NCBI GenBank assembly: GCA_027596945.1
Contig: JADGJH010000027.1
Span: forward strand, 1 to 40,421
Length of the DNA: 40,421 nt
Source: Physocladia obscura
Taxonomy: Eukaryota > Chytridiomycota > Chytridiomycetes > Chytridiales > Chytriomycetaceae
Direction of reading: 5' to 3'
In this document: in pieces, positions 1 through 10,722 of the stretch
How positions within the stretch are numbered: the first letter of the stretch is position 1
Layout: each line of letters opens with the position of its first letter
The notes under the pieces: model-generated
Seen by the model: the letters and a program-made list of their open reading frames with translations, nothing else
The model's database searches: none
What the model was told of the DNA's origin: nothing
Made by a program: the position numbers and the translations under genes

Positions 1-1303
1 AGTATATATATATATATAAAGTGTAAAAATCGTCACAGATAAATAATCCCATCCGATAAATTTTATGTTTATCACAATTTCTAATATCTTCGTTATTCAT
101 GCCGACGCCGAGAAGGAAGAAACGTCAATGCTTCTTTACTTCGAAAAACGAACTGGAGAACTTGCGTTCATAAGCAGAGAAAGAATTTAATGTTCATTTA
201 ATTTTTATTTTGACGTTCAAAAATCGCTTTTCGAATTTGTAACAAATATGAGTATGTGCAAATAACTTAATTTAAAAACAAATGAAGCTGAAATATCTCA
301 TGAAAGTATTTGTGAGGTATTTTTTTCTTCATGACCGTTTCTCCTGTTTTCACTTGCTTTCACTTTCTTAAATTTTTTGTTTTGTGTCAAATAGCACCTT
401 TCTCACAATTCAAGTCAATTCCTTTGTTGTTAAACCAGATTTGTGTATAGCCAAACCATATCACATATTGCCAACCCATGAAACAACAGTTATCTAGATA
501 AATTATTTTATCCCAGTCTTCAACATGTGTTACTAGAACAATAAAATAGGAGACATAACTTTCTTTTGGAACTACTGTAATAGTTAAGTATTTTGATTGC
601 ATAGATTCACAGCTGTTGGTTTAGAAATATTCCAAGTTCAAGCCAGTTACCCACATTATAAAAGCCAAGTGTATCTTAGTGTTGTAATCTCCATTTATTA
701 TTGTGTATGGCAAGGATTTTTAGCAGAATTCTCTTTTTCTTTATTCTAGATTTTCATTGTTCAAAATCCTCCATCGCAAAATTCCAAACAGTCTTTAAAA
801 TAGATCTTATAATTTTCTTCCCTATACATCTATATTTGTTGGTTGTATTAGTTAGATTCTTTTCTGGAGCTAGATTTTCATTTGTTAACCTCTTTTTGAC
901 TTTCATTGTCAGCCTAAAATTTTTAAATTAACACAGCAACTGATTTTTATGTCAAGGGCAGGATTTAAATTATGTTTTTATGTTCTTTTATTGTTTTAAC
1001 AGTTGATGGTGATGTTGGCAAAAGATGAGTGAAATAGAGGTTTGACTGCTATTTTACATCCTTAAACACAATTGTCTTTTTTTTTTTTCTTTCTCTCTGG
1101 ATTATTCCAACCTGAAAATACAATTTTGGAAGTCATCTAGTAATTTTCAAATCTGCAGTACGATTTTTATTTTTATTTTTATTTTTTATTCTTAGAATAC
1201 AGCAGTTGAGATTTATTGTAAGTCATCATACTCAAAAAAAATAAAAATAATAATAATAATAATAAACAACTCTTTATTTTTGTGGATTCAGTTGTTCAAC
1301 AAA
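1..1303. other. AT-rich non-coding left flank
   Basis: No gene is visible in about 1.3 kb. The stretch holds a short (TA)n tract at 3-18, a TTTTTA-type tract around 1168-1195 and an (AAT)n tract around 1246-1264. Open frames of up to 76 codons occur on both strands, but they are low-complexity, hydrophobic and without recognisable motifs, as expected by chance in AT-rich DNA. Confidence 0.6.
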
Positions 1304-2400
1304 TTAAAATTCTGCAGCAGCCTTGGCCAGAAGCAGACACACAACGTCAACATGTCCATTTTGAGTAGCAAAAAATTGTGGTGTGCTCTGGTTTAAGTCT
1401 CTTGAATTTACAACAGCCCCCCTGTTCAGAAGCAAATGTGCAACTTCAACTTTTTCATTCAATGCAACAACCAGGAGTGGTGTCATTTCATCTGAGTCAC
1501 TTGAATCCACAACAGCATCCATTCAGTGAAGCAAACCAGAGTGGTGTCATCTTGAAAGAATCTCTTGGATCTACAACACAGAAGCAAACGTTCAACTTTA
1601 ATATGTTCATTCAGTGTTGCCAAATAGAGTGGTGTCCTCTGGTAAGAATCTTTTGAATCCACAGCAGCGCCCCTGCCCAGCAACAGATGCACAATATCAA
1701 CACGTCCATCCTCTGCAGCAAAAAACAGAGGTGTTCTCTGGTCTGAATCCCTTGAATTCACAGCAGCCCACCTATCCAGCAGCAGACATGCAACTTCAAG
1801 GTATCCATTCTGTACAGCAAAAAAAAGTGGTGTGGTTCAGTCTGAGTCTCGTGAATTCACAGCCGCACCTCTCTTAAGAAAAAGACAGAAAATTTCAACA
1901 TGTTCATCAGCAAAAAAGAGAGATACTTGCTGGTCTGGGCCTCTTGAATTTCCGGAATTCCCCCTTTCTAAAACCCGACGTGTAGCTTCAGTATGTCCAT
2001 TTTGTGCATTTTGCAAGTACAGCGTCTGCTGGTATGAATTTTTTGAATCCACATTAGCACCACTATCTGGAAGCAAATGAACAACTTTAACATGCCAATT
2101 TTGCGCAGCAAAATAGAGTGGTGTCTTTTGGTTTGAGTCTCTTGAATCCACAGCAGCACCTCTATCCAGAAGCTGACACACAGCCTCAGCATTTCCATTT
2201 TGAGCGGCATAAAAAATTGGTGTTTTTGTATTTAAGCCAGTTTTGTTAACTAAACTGGCTACAACTAATTTGTCGGCTTGTGTTGATAAACATACCATTA
2301 AAAGGGAAAATACTTCATTGTTGGAATACTCTGCAGCATAATGAAGACAAAGAGGTTCATTCCAAAATATATCTGGCTCTGAGTTTGACCAAACTGTCCG
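1304..2400 (-). repeat. Ankyrin repeat array of the NLR locus (about 99-bp unit)
   Basis: At least eight units of about 33 residues follow a consensus like DSRDSNQKTPLYFAAQNGHV followed by xVVxLLLDRGAAV. The units are close to each other at DNA level, unlike the single diverged ankyrin unit upstream at about 2570-2690, which suggests recent unit-level expansion. Several units carry deletions: a three-residue loss in the unit ending near 1880, and frame changes near 1600 and 1520 that drop the end of one repeat and the start of the next. The last unit ends in a normal TAA at 1304. Confidence 0.8.
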
Positions 2401-5400
2401 AATTGAACAAAGGTCGTTACTGCAGATTGTTTGTTGCAGATGTGTCTGCAATATGACCACACTTAATAAAATTTTACAAAATAATAATACAGTACCATAT
2501 TTGCTCTCAATTCCTCCATTTCACGGTCTCTTTGAACTTTGGCAAGAAATCAAGAGATCAAACCTGAGGCATAAATGCTTGCAGTCCGCCCAAACACATC
2601 CTTTTTCTGAACGTGTGCTCCATATTCAATTAAAACTTTCACAGTTTCAGGTGCATTAACTCGAACTGCAGCGTGGAGACTTGTTCTAGAGGATTCTCCA
2701 GCTAGCAATAAATACGGAGTCCAACCAATACAATTGATATCAATTAAGGGTGATTTGATGGATAGGAGTGCTGAACAAACAATTGATAGTCCTCGCTTTG
2801 CAGACTCATAAAGAACAGGAGACCGAAAATATTGGTATTTCAAAAAATCTCCAAGAGATGAATCGTGATTTAAGATTTGCTCAAACAGTTTTTCATTTCG
2901 AGTTTCAATAGATGCTACCATAAGTTCTGTCCCAAATTTGCGTGCAAGGAAATCAAAATTGAAGGGTAAATTCGAAAAGTCAAGATGCAAGTGCCAGTTT
3001 TTCAAAACATATTGTTGTAGTGGAACTGAGGGCACAATAATAGCGGATTGGTGTTTTGACGAAAAAAAAATTGATCCAATCTGTAGTGGTTGTAGTTGTA
3101 GTTGAGGTTATTTTTTATCAAAAAATCCTATGAGAACAACATCAATACATCACAAAGCCAGAATAAAGTTACTGTTCTGTAAATTTACAAAAATCTGAGA
3201 TTCGCAGCGAAATGAGTTTGTCAAGAAAACCTTTACGCTTTTGTGGATAACGGATACTTTTCCGTTGTCCAGTTTCAAAATGGTGCGAGAAAACTGGTAA
3301 AGTAGTCAGCACTGACTGCAGAAGTAAATTCAAACAAACCTTGGCAATAATGGTACTTGTTTTTGTGATGTCAAGACCCCAACTTCACACAAACTGAAAA
3401 TGTCAAGCGGCTTCCGCACAGCAAGAATAACACCAAAAACACGCAGGAAAGCTTTAGAATTGGTCACCATATTAGCATCTGTAAACGCGGCTTGCAGAAT
3501 TTTTGAATACACGGTATCTGGTTCAGCTTTCAAATCGCGCAAGAATACGCAAGCATCATGAGGCGAGCAACTTTCTTCAGTAAACAAAGAGCAAAAATTG
3601 CGCTCATAGATGAATAAACCTTCAGATCTCGTCAGTAGCAGCTCAACAAATTCAGTAAATTCTGGGTTTGAAGAAGCATTCCACATTCTTTGAAACTGGT
3701 TGCGGATGAAAATCCTCAAATCGTCCATATTGTTTTGCCTTGTCGGTTCCAATTCCAGTGGGTTCAAATAATTAAGGCTAGTAGCAATGTCAATTTCTGG
3801 ACGCCCAGTAAGAAAGAATTTTATCCAGTTGGGATAACTGCAATAATTATGCTTCAAAATATTCAAAAGAGATTCATGAGTCTGAAAATTGAGTTCATCT
3901 AATGCATCGATAATTAATACAACAGTCTTGCCCGGATTCGTAATTAATCTTATTCCATCCAAAATCAAACGTGAAAAAGCGGTACTAAGTCATGACAGAA
4001 CACTTGGTTTTCTATTTTTTATGCCCTGTTCATCATCTGCCATCGTTGTCTCCAAGTGAACGCGGAATTTAGAAAATTTCATTATCAATTGCCATGCAAT
4101 TGTCTGAATGACAAAGAGTGGGTTACTTTTTCGTTCGTCGTTGTGTCTGCAAAAAAACAACGAGCCAATTATAAACTTAACCGCCAGATGGTTCACAAAT
4201 ATACTATAAGCAATAATAGATTTTCCAGTTCCAGTACCGCCTTTTAACCACCAAAATTGCTCATCGGTGACTAACCACTCCTCCAAATACTCGATGACCC
4301 ACGATACACGTGTTTCAGGATCGTATTCAGCTTTATAATTCGCTAGATTCTCGGAAAAATCAACAGGATTTAACCATTCCTCAAATTTCGACTTTTCGAT
4401 TGTATTAGCAATAAACCGAGGAATTTTGGCACGTACTTAAGCAGCCAGTGTTTCAAACGCTGTGTTCCACGTTGGAGAAGAGGGATTAGAATCATCGAAT
4501 CTTGTATAAAAAGCACCAGCGGTGATCAAAAATGCCTTTCCAAGGCTTGAATCACTTCTGAAAGTTTCAATATTGTCAGAATTTGCAAAAAAGTGAACGG
4601 GAATGATAGGCTTTTTGAGATCCTGTGCATATTGAATCTCAAGCATGCAATTTATGGACTCCTGAGCATTTAGGCAATCAAATTCACCACAGTACAAGCA
4701 AAAACAAACCAAGTACGATTTTGACAAGCATACTATGATTGCGGAACTTTTTGTGACAACCTCAAGCATGCAATCATAAATATTGGTCTTAATTTCGTAG
4801 CGATCAAGTCAGATGGTAAGGGCGGGAAACTCCTTTAACAATGCAACCCAAAGATTATCCACTTGTGCTTTTGTCTTCCATCTATTTCGTAGAACATCTA
4901 ATCAAACATTTAACAACAGCGAGTAAACTTACGAATATGAAATTATGATATCAAATTTTTCAGCCGAAATAAATTGACGCGGCACAAACTGGCTAGGTTG
5001 AAGAACACAAATAGTATCCAATTCAATGTTGGGTCTTGTTTTCGTTGACGCTGCCAATGGTAAAGGCAAAACGGATAAATTTGAAACTGCTGCCATTCGT
5101 TTAATGTAAACTTTTGTTGTACTGAGACAAATTTCTTCGACTTGCTCATCGTCCTTCAACGAAACAGTTTCAGAAGCCTTTTGAAATGTAATTTCAAATT
5201 CGTATCCTCGCAGCGAATCAAATTTTGATATGACCTAAAAGTCATAAAAAGTGGTAATTGAGTCACAGGAAAAAGTTAATTAAAAAATAAAATTTAACCA
5301 CCTCTTCGCGCACATCTGCCACTTCGAATTTTTTGATGCAAAGCTCACAGGGAGTTTCAGTTTCATAATAAACTAAAATATGAAACCTGTAAGCGAACGT

Positions 5401-5972
5401 TTTGGAGATTCGCTGTATCGGAGAAAACTCTGCGTTTTTCTATCTGTCCAGGTGGAAAACGGAACAACTTGAGATTGGTTTCGCTCACTCTGAAGTTTTT
5501 AGATATCTGAGATAAATAATAATAATTTTTAAGTTAAAAATAATACAACAATTCAACACACACTTTTTGGAGTATGTCTGGGACTTCCAATTGTTTCTCT
5601 ATTTCGATTTCTCGCGAAGAGTCGTCCTTCAAGTATGGTTGCACGTTTATAATTAATGGATATTCATGTTGATAACCAAAGTTTGCTAGTGTTGAAAATT
5701 AAATTCGCTTCAGTTTCATCTCCACAGCAAAATTTTGATCGATCGGCAAAATATACCTTCATTTGCAATAGTATCGGAAAGACTATTGCTACTAGTAGCT
5801 GTGGATCTGCCAAATCCGGGTTGAAGATTGTACGAATCTGCCCGTGGATTCGAATTCAAGAGACTCAAAGTAGCGCCAGCAGATGATTGAGGAGTCGTGC
5901 TGATTATGGGAGAATCAGGGCTTTCACGGTGGCTCTTGAGTCATCCTGATTCAAGTAAAAATTATAAAGCAT
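1304..5972 (-). pseudogene. TIR-NACHT-ankyrin NLR (STAND immune receptor), disrupted
   Basis: Read on the minus strand, the locus encodes an unclassified N-terminal region, a TIR domain, a NACHT NTPase and ankyrin repeats. TIR starts at FDIIISYS (about 4933-4955) and is joined across a 51-nt intron (4882-4932) to WKTKAQVDNLW. The conserved C-x-x-E helix reads NCMLEIQYA; its Glu codon (4638-4640) sits where TIR NADases keep their catalytic Glu. NACHT shows Walker A GGTGTGKS (about 4235-4212), Walker B VVLIIDALDEL and the sensor-like FFLTGRPE. An IHKS motif near 3245 resembles the segment that follows NACHT in fungal NLRs. Introns are proposed at 5686-5756, 5507-5563, 5235-5301, 4882-4932 and 2446-2495. 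The frame is broken by in-frame stops at 4809-4811 (TGA, at the usual Trp of a WLD motif), 4437-4439 (TAA), 3990-3992 (TGA) and 2550-2552 (TGA). Further in-frame stops lie at 3330, 3306, 3150 and 3108, where an unseen intron is possible, and at 1837-1839. Frameshifts lie near 5930, 5370 and 1600. NLRs of this design sense ligands and trigger cell death or defence; function here is inferred. Confidence 0.8.
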
Positions 5973-6408
5973 TGCAGGTAAATAATAAAATCAATTTTTT
6001 TGTATAATACTGATCTTTTAGCTGTTTTTTTAAAATAGACATATTTTTTATTATTATATAGTCCACATAGAGAAAAAGAAATAAAAATAAGAATATAAAC
6101 GAAAAAACCCTTATGTTATACTGAGATGTTTGGTATGCAACAGTAAAGACAAGGGAAGGCAAGCAAAGAGACACAGTTTAAAAACTGCTTGTAAGATACT
6201 TAAGACTAATAATTAGAGAATCACCCACTTTAAGTACAAGATTGAGAGTTAAGCACAAGCCCAATCAAAAGACAGCAAGATTTGCGCTGAGAAAGAGGAA
6301 GTAGGGGCAAATTTCATGAGGTCAAATCACATGAAATATGGCATTTATGTTCTTTTTTGATTATTAGAAACTTTTTGTTTTTTTTTTTTGCGGAAATCGC
6401 ATTTTATT
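5973..6408. other. Non-coding spacer
   Basis: This is upstream of the likely ATG (5970-5972) of the NLR locus. The stretch is AT-rich with homopolymer runs. I see no gene, tRNA or repeat in it. Confidence 0.5.
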
Positions 6409-6591
6409 TTAACTAGAAGAAAAATTCTCCACCGTATAGCTTTTATCCAGCCTGGGTATGTCTTTGGGACTTCCCTTGTGGCGTCCGACCACCCGCCCTG
6501 AACTGGATTCTTTTTCAGAGAGCCTTTTCCGTTGCAGTCGTAGCGTTCTCGCTAAATATCTTTTTGCTAGATCTGACTTTGTAAATGACAT
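6409..6591 (-). CDS. Possible small basic protein, unrecognised
   Basis: An ATG at 6591-6589 opens 60 codons ending in TAA. The product is rich in Lys, Arg and Ser, with a basic helix (LARTLRLQRKRLSEKE) and a polar C-terminus. The composition is more protein-like than the surrounding AT-rich noise, and the ATG follows a pyrimidine-rich stretch, so this could be either a short gene or the last exon of a split gene. I recognise no family, and no neighbour suggests a role. Confidence 0.25.
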   Translation of the reverse strand: MSFTKSDLAKRYLARTLRLQRKRLSEKESSSGRVVGRHKGSPKDIPRLDKSYTVENFSSS

Positions 6592-7058
6592 CAGCAAAAA
6601 AAAATGCCAATTGTAATGAAAAAATAGATTGTGTCTCGAGCAAGGTCACTTTGGCACCAAAAAAATTGCTAGTAAACTTTGTCAACAAGATTATCACAAT
6701 AAAATCATCCTTTTCTTGAAATTTGTTCTAGCTCTACACAAATACAACACACACTCATATTTTATATCACCACAGCAAATTCATTTCATCAAGAAAAATT
6801 GACTTCACAATTTGAGAAAAAATTATCAGAAAAGAGTGTTGTTAATGTCACCAAGAAAATATTAAATTTAGAGCTAAAAAAAAAAAAAAAAAGTACATTG
6901 GTGTTTATCAACAGTGCCAAAGGATGATCGATATAAAAAATCAGCGCTGGGATTTCCTAAATAAAAAATTTCCAAAAACAATTTTGCACAGAAAATTTTC
7001 AAGTTTGAAAATTGATGGATCAAGATCACCATCAACAATCAAGTTTTGAATACAGAAA
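6592..7058. other. Upstream region of the first GATA gene
   Basis: AT-rich and non-coding, with poly-A runs near 6878-6893. It probably contains the promoter and 5' leader of the GATA gene that begins at 7059. No specific element can be named with confidence. Confidence 0.4.
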
Positions 7059-8591
7059 ATGTTGCCATCGATTCGCACTTTGCTGAAGGAGATTCAGGAG
7101 AGCGAAACGCCGTGCCGACCAGTGACGATGGTGGCGGTAGCGGATGAGAGCGGGACAACCGGAACAGCGATGGAACCCAATCCAATACCAATAATATTGA
7201 ACCAGAATCAACCGCCGGTCATTGTTCTGCCACCGCCGCCTCGCACACTAACTTTCATTCCCACGCCGTCGCCACTAAGTATCCAGCAACCGTGGGGTCC
7301 GTTCATCCCGTTGTTATCAACAATCCCAGACCAAAGCAACCATTATTACCAAGCGCGCACTGAGGATCAACATCATCTTCACCAGCAACGGCACAACTAC
7401 CAACAACTACAAGAACAGCTACACCGCCATCATCAACACCAGCATCAACTCGGCAATCCTCGCTCACGCCCCACGTCACATGCCGGCCACGCACGTTCGT
7501 TGTCGGATCCCGTCGGACTAACCTCGTGGATGCTGGTTTCATCGGTGCATGGTGGCATCAGTGGTGTTGATGGCGCCAATGGCAGCATTTGTCCAATAGC
7601 AAGCTTTACGAACAGCGATGCCACTTTGTCCACTCAGAATACTCGTATTTACCAACTCCCTAATTCACTCACCAACGACCACCAGCAATTGCAATCGCAC
7701 AACGGCAAACCATTCCACAAACGTCAACTTTCACATCCTTATCCACACATGCACATGTATACCCACACACATATGAACATCCCGTCCAGCCAACCCTACG
7801 GCCACCTTCAACAACAAGTAGACCCCCAACAACACCACCAACAGCAACAGTATCAACACCATCAACAACTCCCTCCATCCTTCATATCCTTAACCGCTTC
7901 TCATCCACAACATCAGTTTCAGTCCCCCTCCGCACCAATCGCTAAACGGCTGGTCATCAAAGACGGCAAGACTGTTCAAGTCAGCCGCACTGGTGAATTC
8001 ATGATCTGCGCAAACTGCCAAGTCACAAAGACCCCGCTCTGGCGTCGCGACACCCAATCGCGCCCCATCTGCAACGCGTGTGGCTTGTATTACCGCCTGC
8101 ATAAAGTCGTGCGACCAGTGTCATACAAGACGGGTGGCGGAAGCAATAACGGTGATAGTAGTGGTGATAATGATTGGGATGGTGGTGGAACTGCTCTTGC
8201 AGTATTTGATGCAAAGAAATCAATGCTGTTGACGCAACGGCGGGATTTGAATGAAAAAAGCGATGGAAGGGCTGTGTCGGATAAACGTGGTAGAAATAGT
8301 GGCAGGCGTGATGATTTAGAAATGGCGGTTGATGATCAAGAATCAGCTGCTTCGGTGATTACCATGGAGGTTCAAACTAATGAACGAACAACCGCGGCAG
8401 AGACTCAACCGTTTTCTTTGAGGACATCGCCGCGTGACTCGATTCGTTCAATAGATGGGGTGTCAGAAGATCGGGCGATAGCTGTTGTTGATGGTACTGC
8501 TGTTGCTTCCAGGAGACATTCCGCCGATTATTCTATGGATTCTTTAATGGTTCTTGTTGACGCTGCGGCACAAGGTCTGAATAATGAATAG
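7059..8591 (+). CDS. GATA-type zinc-finger transcription factor with Gln/His-rich N-terminus
   Basis: Single exon, 510 aa, ATG to TAG. One GATA finger of the C-X2-C-X17-C-X2-C class lies at residues 317-341 (ICANC to [11 protein letters not shown]). It keeps the Trp of the TPLWRRD core and is followed by a basic VVRPVSYK tail, so DNA binding to GATA sites is expected. Residues about 100-130 and 215-290 are rich in Gln, His and Pro, typical of activation segments. The C-terminal 150 residues are acidic and polar without a known fold. X17 fingers are the common fungal/animal type, known in nitrogen, iron and light regulators, but the sequence does not say which pathway. It is the least decayed member of a GATA cluster extending to 14660. 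Confidence 0.9.
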   Translation: MLPSIRTLLKEIQESETPCRPVTMVAVADESGTTGTAMEPNPIPIILNQNQPPVIVLPPPPRTLTFIPTPSPLSIQQPWGPFIPLLSTIPDQSNHYYQARTEDQHHLHQQRHNYQQLQEQLHRHHQHQHQLGNPRSRPTSHAGHARSLSDPVGLTSWMLVSSVHGGISGVDGANGSICPIASFTNSDATLSTQNTRIYQLPNSLTNDHQQLQSHNGKPFHKRQLSHPYPHMHMYTHTHMNIPSSQPYGHLQQQVDPQQHHQQQQYQHHQQLPPSFISLTASHPQHQFQSPSAPIAKRLVIKDGKTVQVSRTGEFMICANCQVTKTPLWRRDTQSRPICNACGLYYRLHKVVRPVSYKTGGGSNNGDSSGDNDWDGGGTALAVFDAKKSMLLTQRRDLNEKSDGRAVSDKRGRNSGRRDDLEMAVDDQESAASVITMEVQTNERTTAAETQPFSLRTSPRDSIRSIDGVSEDRAIAVVDGTAVASRRHSADYSMDSLMVLVDAAAQGLNNE

Positions 8592-9374
8592 ATGGAAAAC
8601 ATCTTTTTCGACAAGTTTTGTTAGGCTATATTTTATGTATGTGTTTGTGTGTGTGTTGTATTACTTTTAACATAAAATAATTTCTGTGAACTTCCCAATT
8701 TCAGCCGATCAATATACTTTTGATAATTTTTTATGAATTTTAAAAGTTTACAGACCTTTTGTGCGTCTGAAAATTCGTTGAGAAAAGACACCAAAAAAGG
8801 CACTACTGATTCAATATGTTATTAAAATAAAGCGGCAAAAGTGCGCAGCCTACCTGTGAAGAACAGCCACAATGACAACTGATACTTTTTTTTGTCAGGT
8901 AAAGCAATCGCGGTTGTAGCGTGAAAGTTTGCGATCGAAAGTGATCACCACTCGTAATTATTATTAAGATTATTCATGGGCTTAGGTATTAATAATATCG
9001 AATTAGGGAGATTTTCGAGATAAGAGATAGGGCGAAACGAATCAAAACCCTCCGGCCGTCAAGCCCACCAGCTCTGCTTGCCGTTTGTTTCATACACGCA
9101 AAACAAACAACCCTCACTTTGTTACCGTGTATAAATTTAGTCGAGATTAGCACCAAGTACAAAGTAAATGCATCAGCCCTATGCCTCTGCAATCACAAAT
9201 AATTTGCAAGTGAATCACCGTCAAAGCCACCAAAATGAAAAATTTGGCTTTTGGAAAAATCATTTACCAAAAAGCATCGCCAGAACAAACAGACGCAATC
9301 CAAAGACTATCCAAACAATCACCACTCGCGGCTGTCTATTCGTATAGTACTCTTGCAAAACTACACTTAGAATA
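8592..9374. other. Intergenic region between two GATA genes
   Basis: About 780 bp holding the 3' end of the first GATA gene (a GT-rich segment at about 8639-8658) and the promoter of the next. No coding frame with recognisable content and no RNA gene was seen. Confidence 0.5.
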
Positions 9375-10722
9375 ATGCTGTCCCCAATCACGCGAATGCT
9401 TGCTCCAGAATCTGAAGAGTTCTCTCACCCAACATCAGCAACACCAAAGTTCGATCACGAGTTCTGGCTCAGTATTTCGTCGCTGGAATCCAACGAATAC
9501 TCACACCTGTTTGCGGGTCTGCAAGCATCTTCAAGTTCGCCATTTTCTGATCAAGAGGAGTGTAATGCAGGTGGTGTTTCTATGGCCGACATAGAATCTT
9601 CGCTTTGCTCTGCTTCTTCTACTCTTTCATTCCTGAACGACAGTTGTACTGATTCATTCGGTATGTTCCAGCAGGATTCGCCTTGGCAGCATAACAGCCC
9701 ATTTGCTGAATCTGCTGCAATACTACAGTCAAACCAGCAAGCCGCTCTGCGATGTTCAAGATGCAATGTGGTAGACGTCCATTTGTGGACGAAAGACGAT
9801 TCTTTCCTATGTAACCAATGTGGTATGTCTGCAGTTATTCATTTTTGCCCTAATTTTTCGTTTGTTCATATCATCAATTTTTTTCCTAAAATTTTTAAAC
9901 CCTGAAAAACAAAAAACAGCTCATTTGAAACTTACGTCACAAGAAACGGCATCAGGAGCAGCAGTGAATTCTCCTTCGTCATTGATTTCTGGCACAAGCT
10001 CGCCTTTGACAAGTCCGAGCGATCTGCATCATCTTTCCTCCGAAATTCAGTTTTTCCTGTCAAATTCTATCACACCTTCCATCATCGACGACGCAACGCA
10101 ATCTTCTGCTGCTCAATTAGTTGCCGCATCAACATCGACATCTCCAGTACCGAAACAACTGACATGTTTCAAACGAATGCCACCAATCACAAGCTGTTCA
10201 AACTGTACAACAACCGAAACAACCGCATGGCGTCTTGAAGATTCCACCAACAGAACTCTGTGCAACGCGTGTTTTCTCTATCTGCGCATGTATGGATCTC
10301 CCCGCCCAACAGTCAAGCCAATACCACAGCAGCAGCAGCAGAAACTAACAGGCATTTCAAAAACACCACCGAAAACACGGATCCGAATCCCATCACCGGT
10401 CGATGGGAAAGTTGACAACGTCACAAAAGCTGCGGTGGCAAAAACCGCAGGTGTTTCTGTAAACAATAGCCATGTTTGTTCTAATTGCGGCACAAATCAC
10501 ACGACATTATGGCGGCGGAATGACGCAGGACATCCGATATGTAACGCCTGTGGACTTTATTTCCGGTTGCATGGAGTTTCGAGGCCCACGAGTGCTTTTA
10601 AGGATGTGATTCGGCGGCGAAAGCGGCGAATGGCTACTGGACCTGTGGCCGTTGTGCCGGAAATTGCAGCATGCGTTCAGCAGCAACTTCAGCCAGTTTC
10701 TCATGCGAGCATGAATGATTGA
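9375..10722 (+). CDS. GATA-family factor with three zinc fingers (two divergent)
   Basis: Two exons, 9375-9822 and 9920-10722, give 416 aa. The 97-nt intron has a GTATGT donor and ACAG acceptor, and joins the first CNQC to AHLKL. Finger 1 (CSRC...CNQC, X15) is split just after its last Cys and is shortened. Finger 2 (CSNC...CNAC, X18) has TTAWRLE instead of TPLWRRD. Finger 3 (CSNC...[12 protein letters not shown]17) is canonical and followed by a basic segment (RRRKRR). A Ser/Thr-rich linker separates fingers 1 and 2. Only finger 3 looks fully fit for GATA recognition; the others may modulate specificity or bind protein. Part of this gene is duplicated at 12385-12640. Confidence 0.88.

Noticed and set aside
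1..1303. Small open frames in the left flank as genes
   Set aside because: Low-complexity, hydrophobic translations with no motifs, splice joins or similarity to neighbours.
1837..4811. An alternative genetic code in which TGA encodes Trp, suggested by TGA at a Trp position in the TIR domain
   Set aside because: TAA also occurs in frame in the same locus, TGA serves as a normal terminator in the GATA, RPS13, RIO2 and CDK-like genes, and intact genes here use TGG for Trp.
5301..5460. An additional TAG stop in the NLR N-terminal region
   Set aside because: The TAG appears only if one frame is followed throughout. The protein-like reading changes frame at a T-run near 5370, so this stop is outside the likely original frame.
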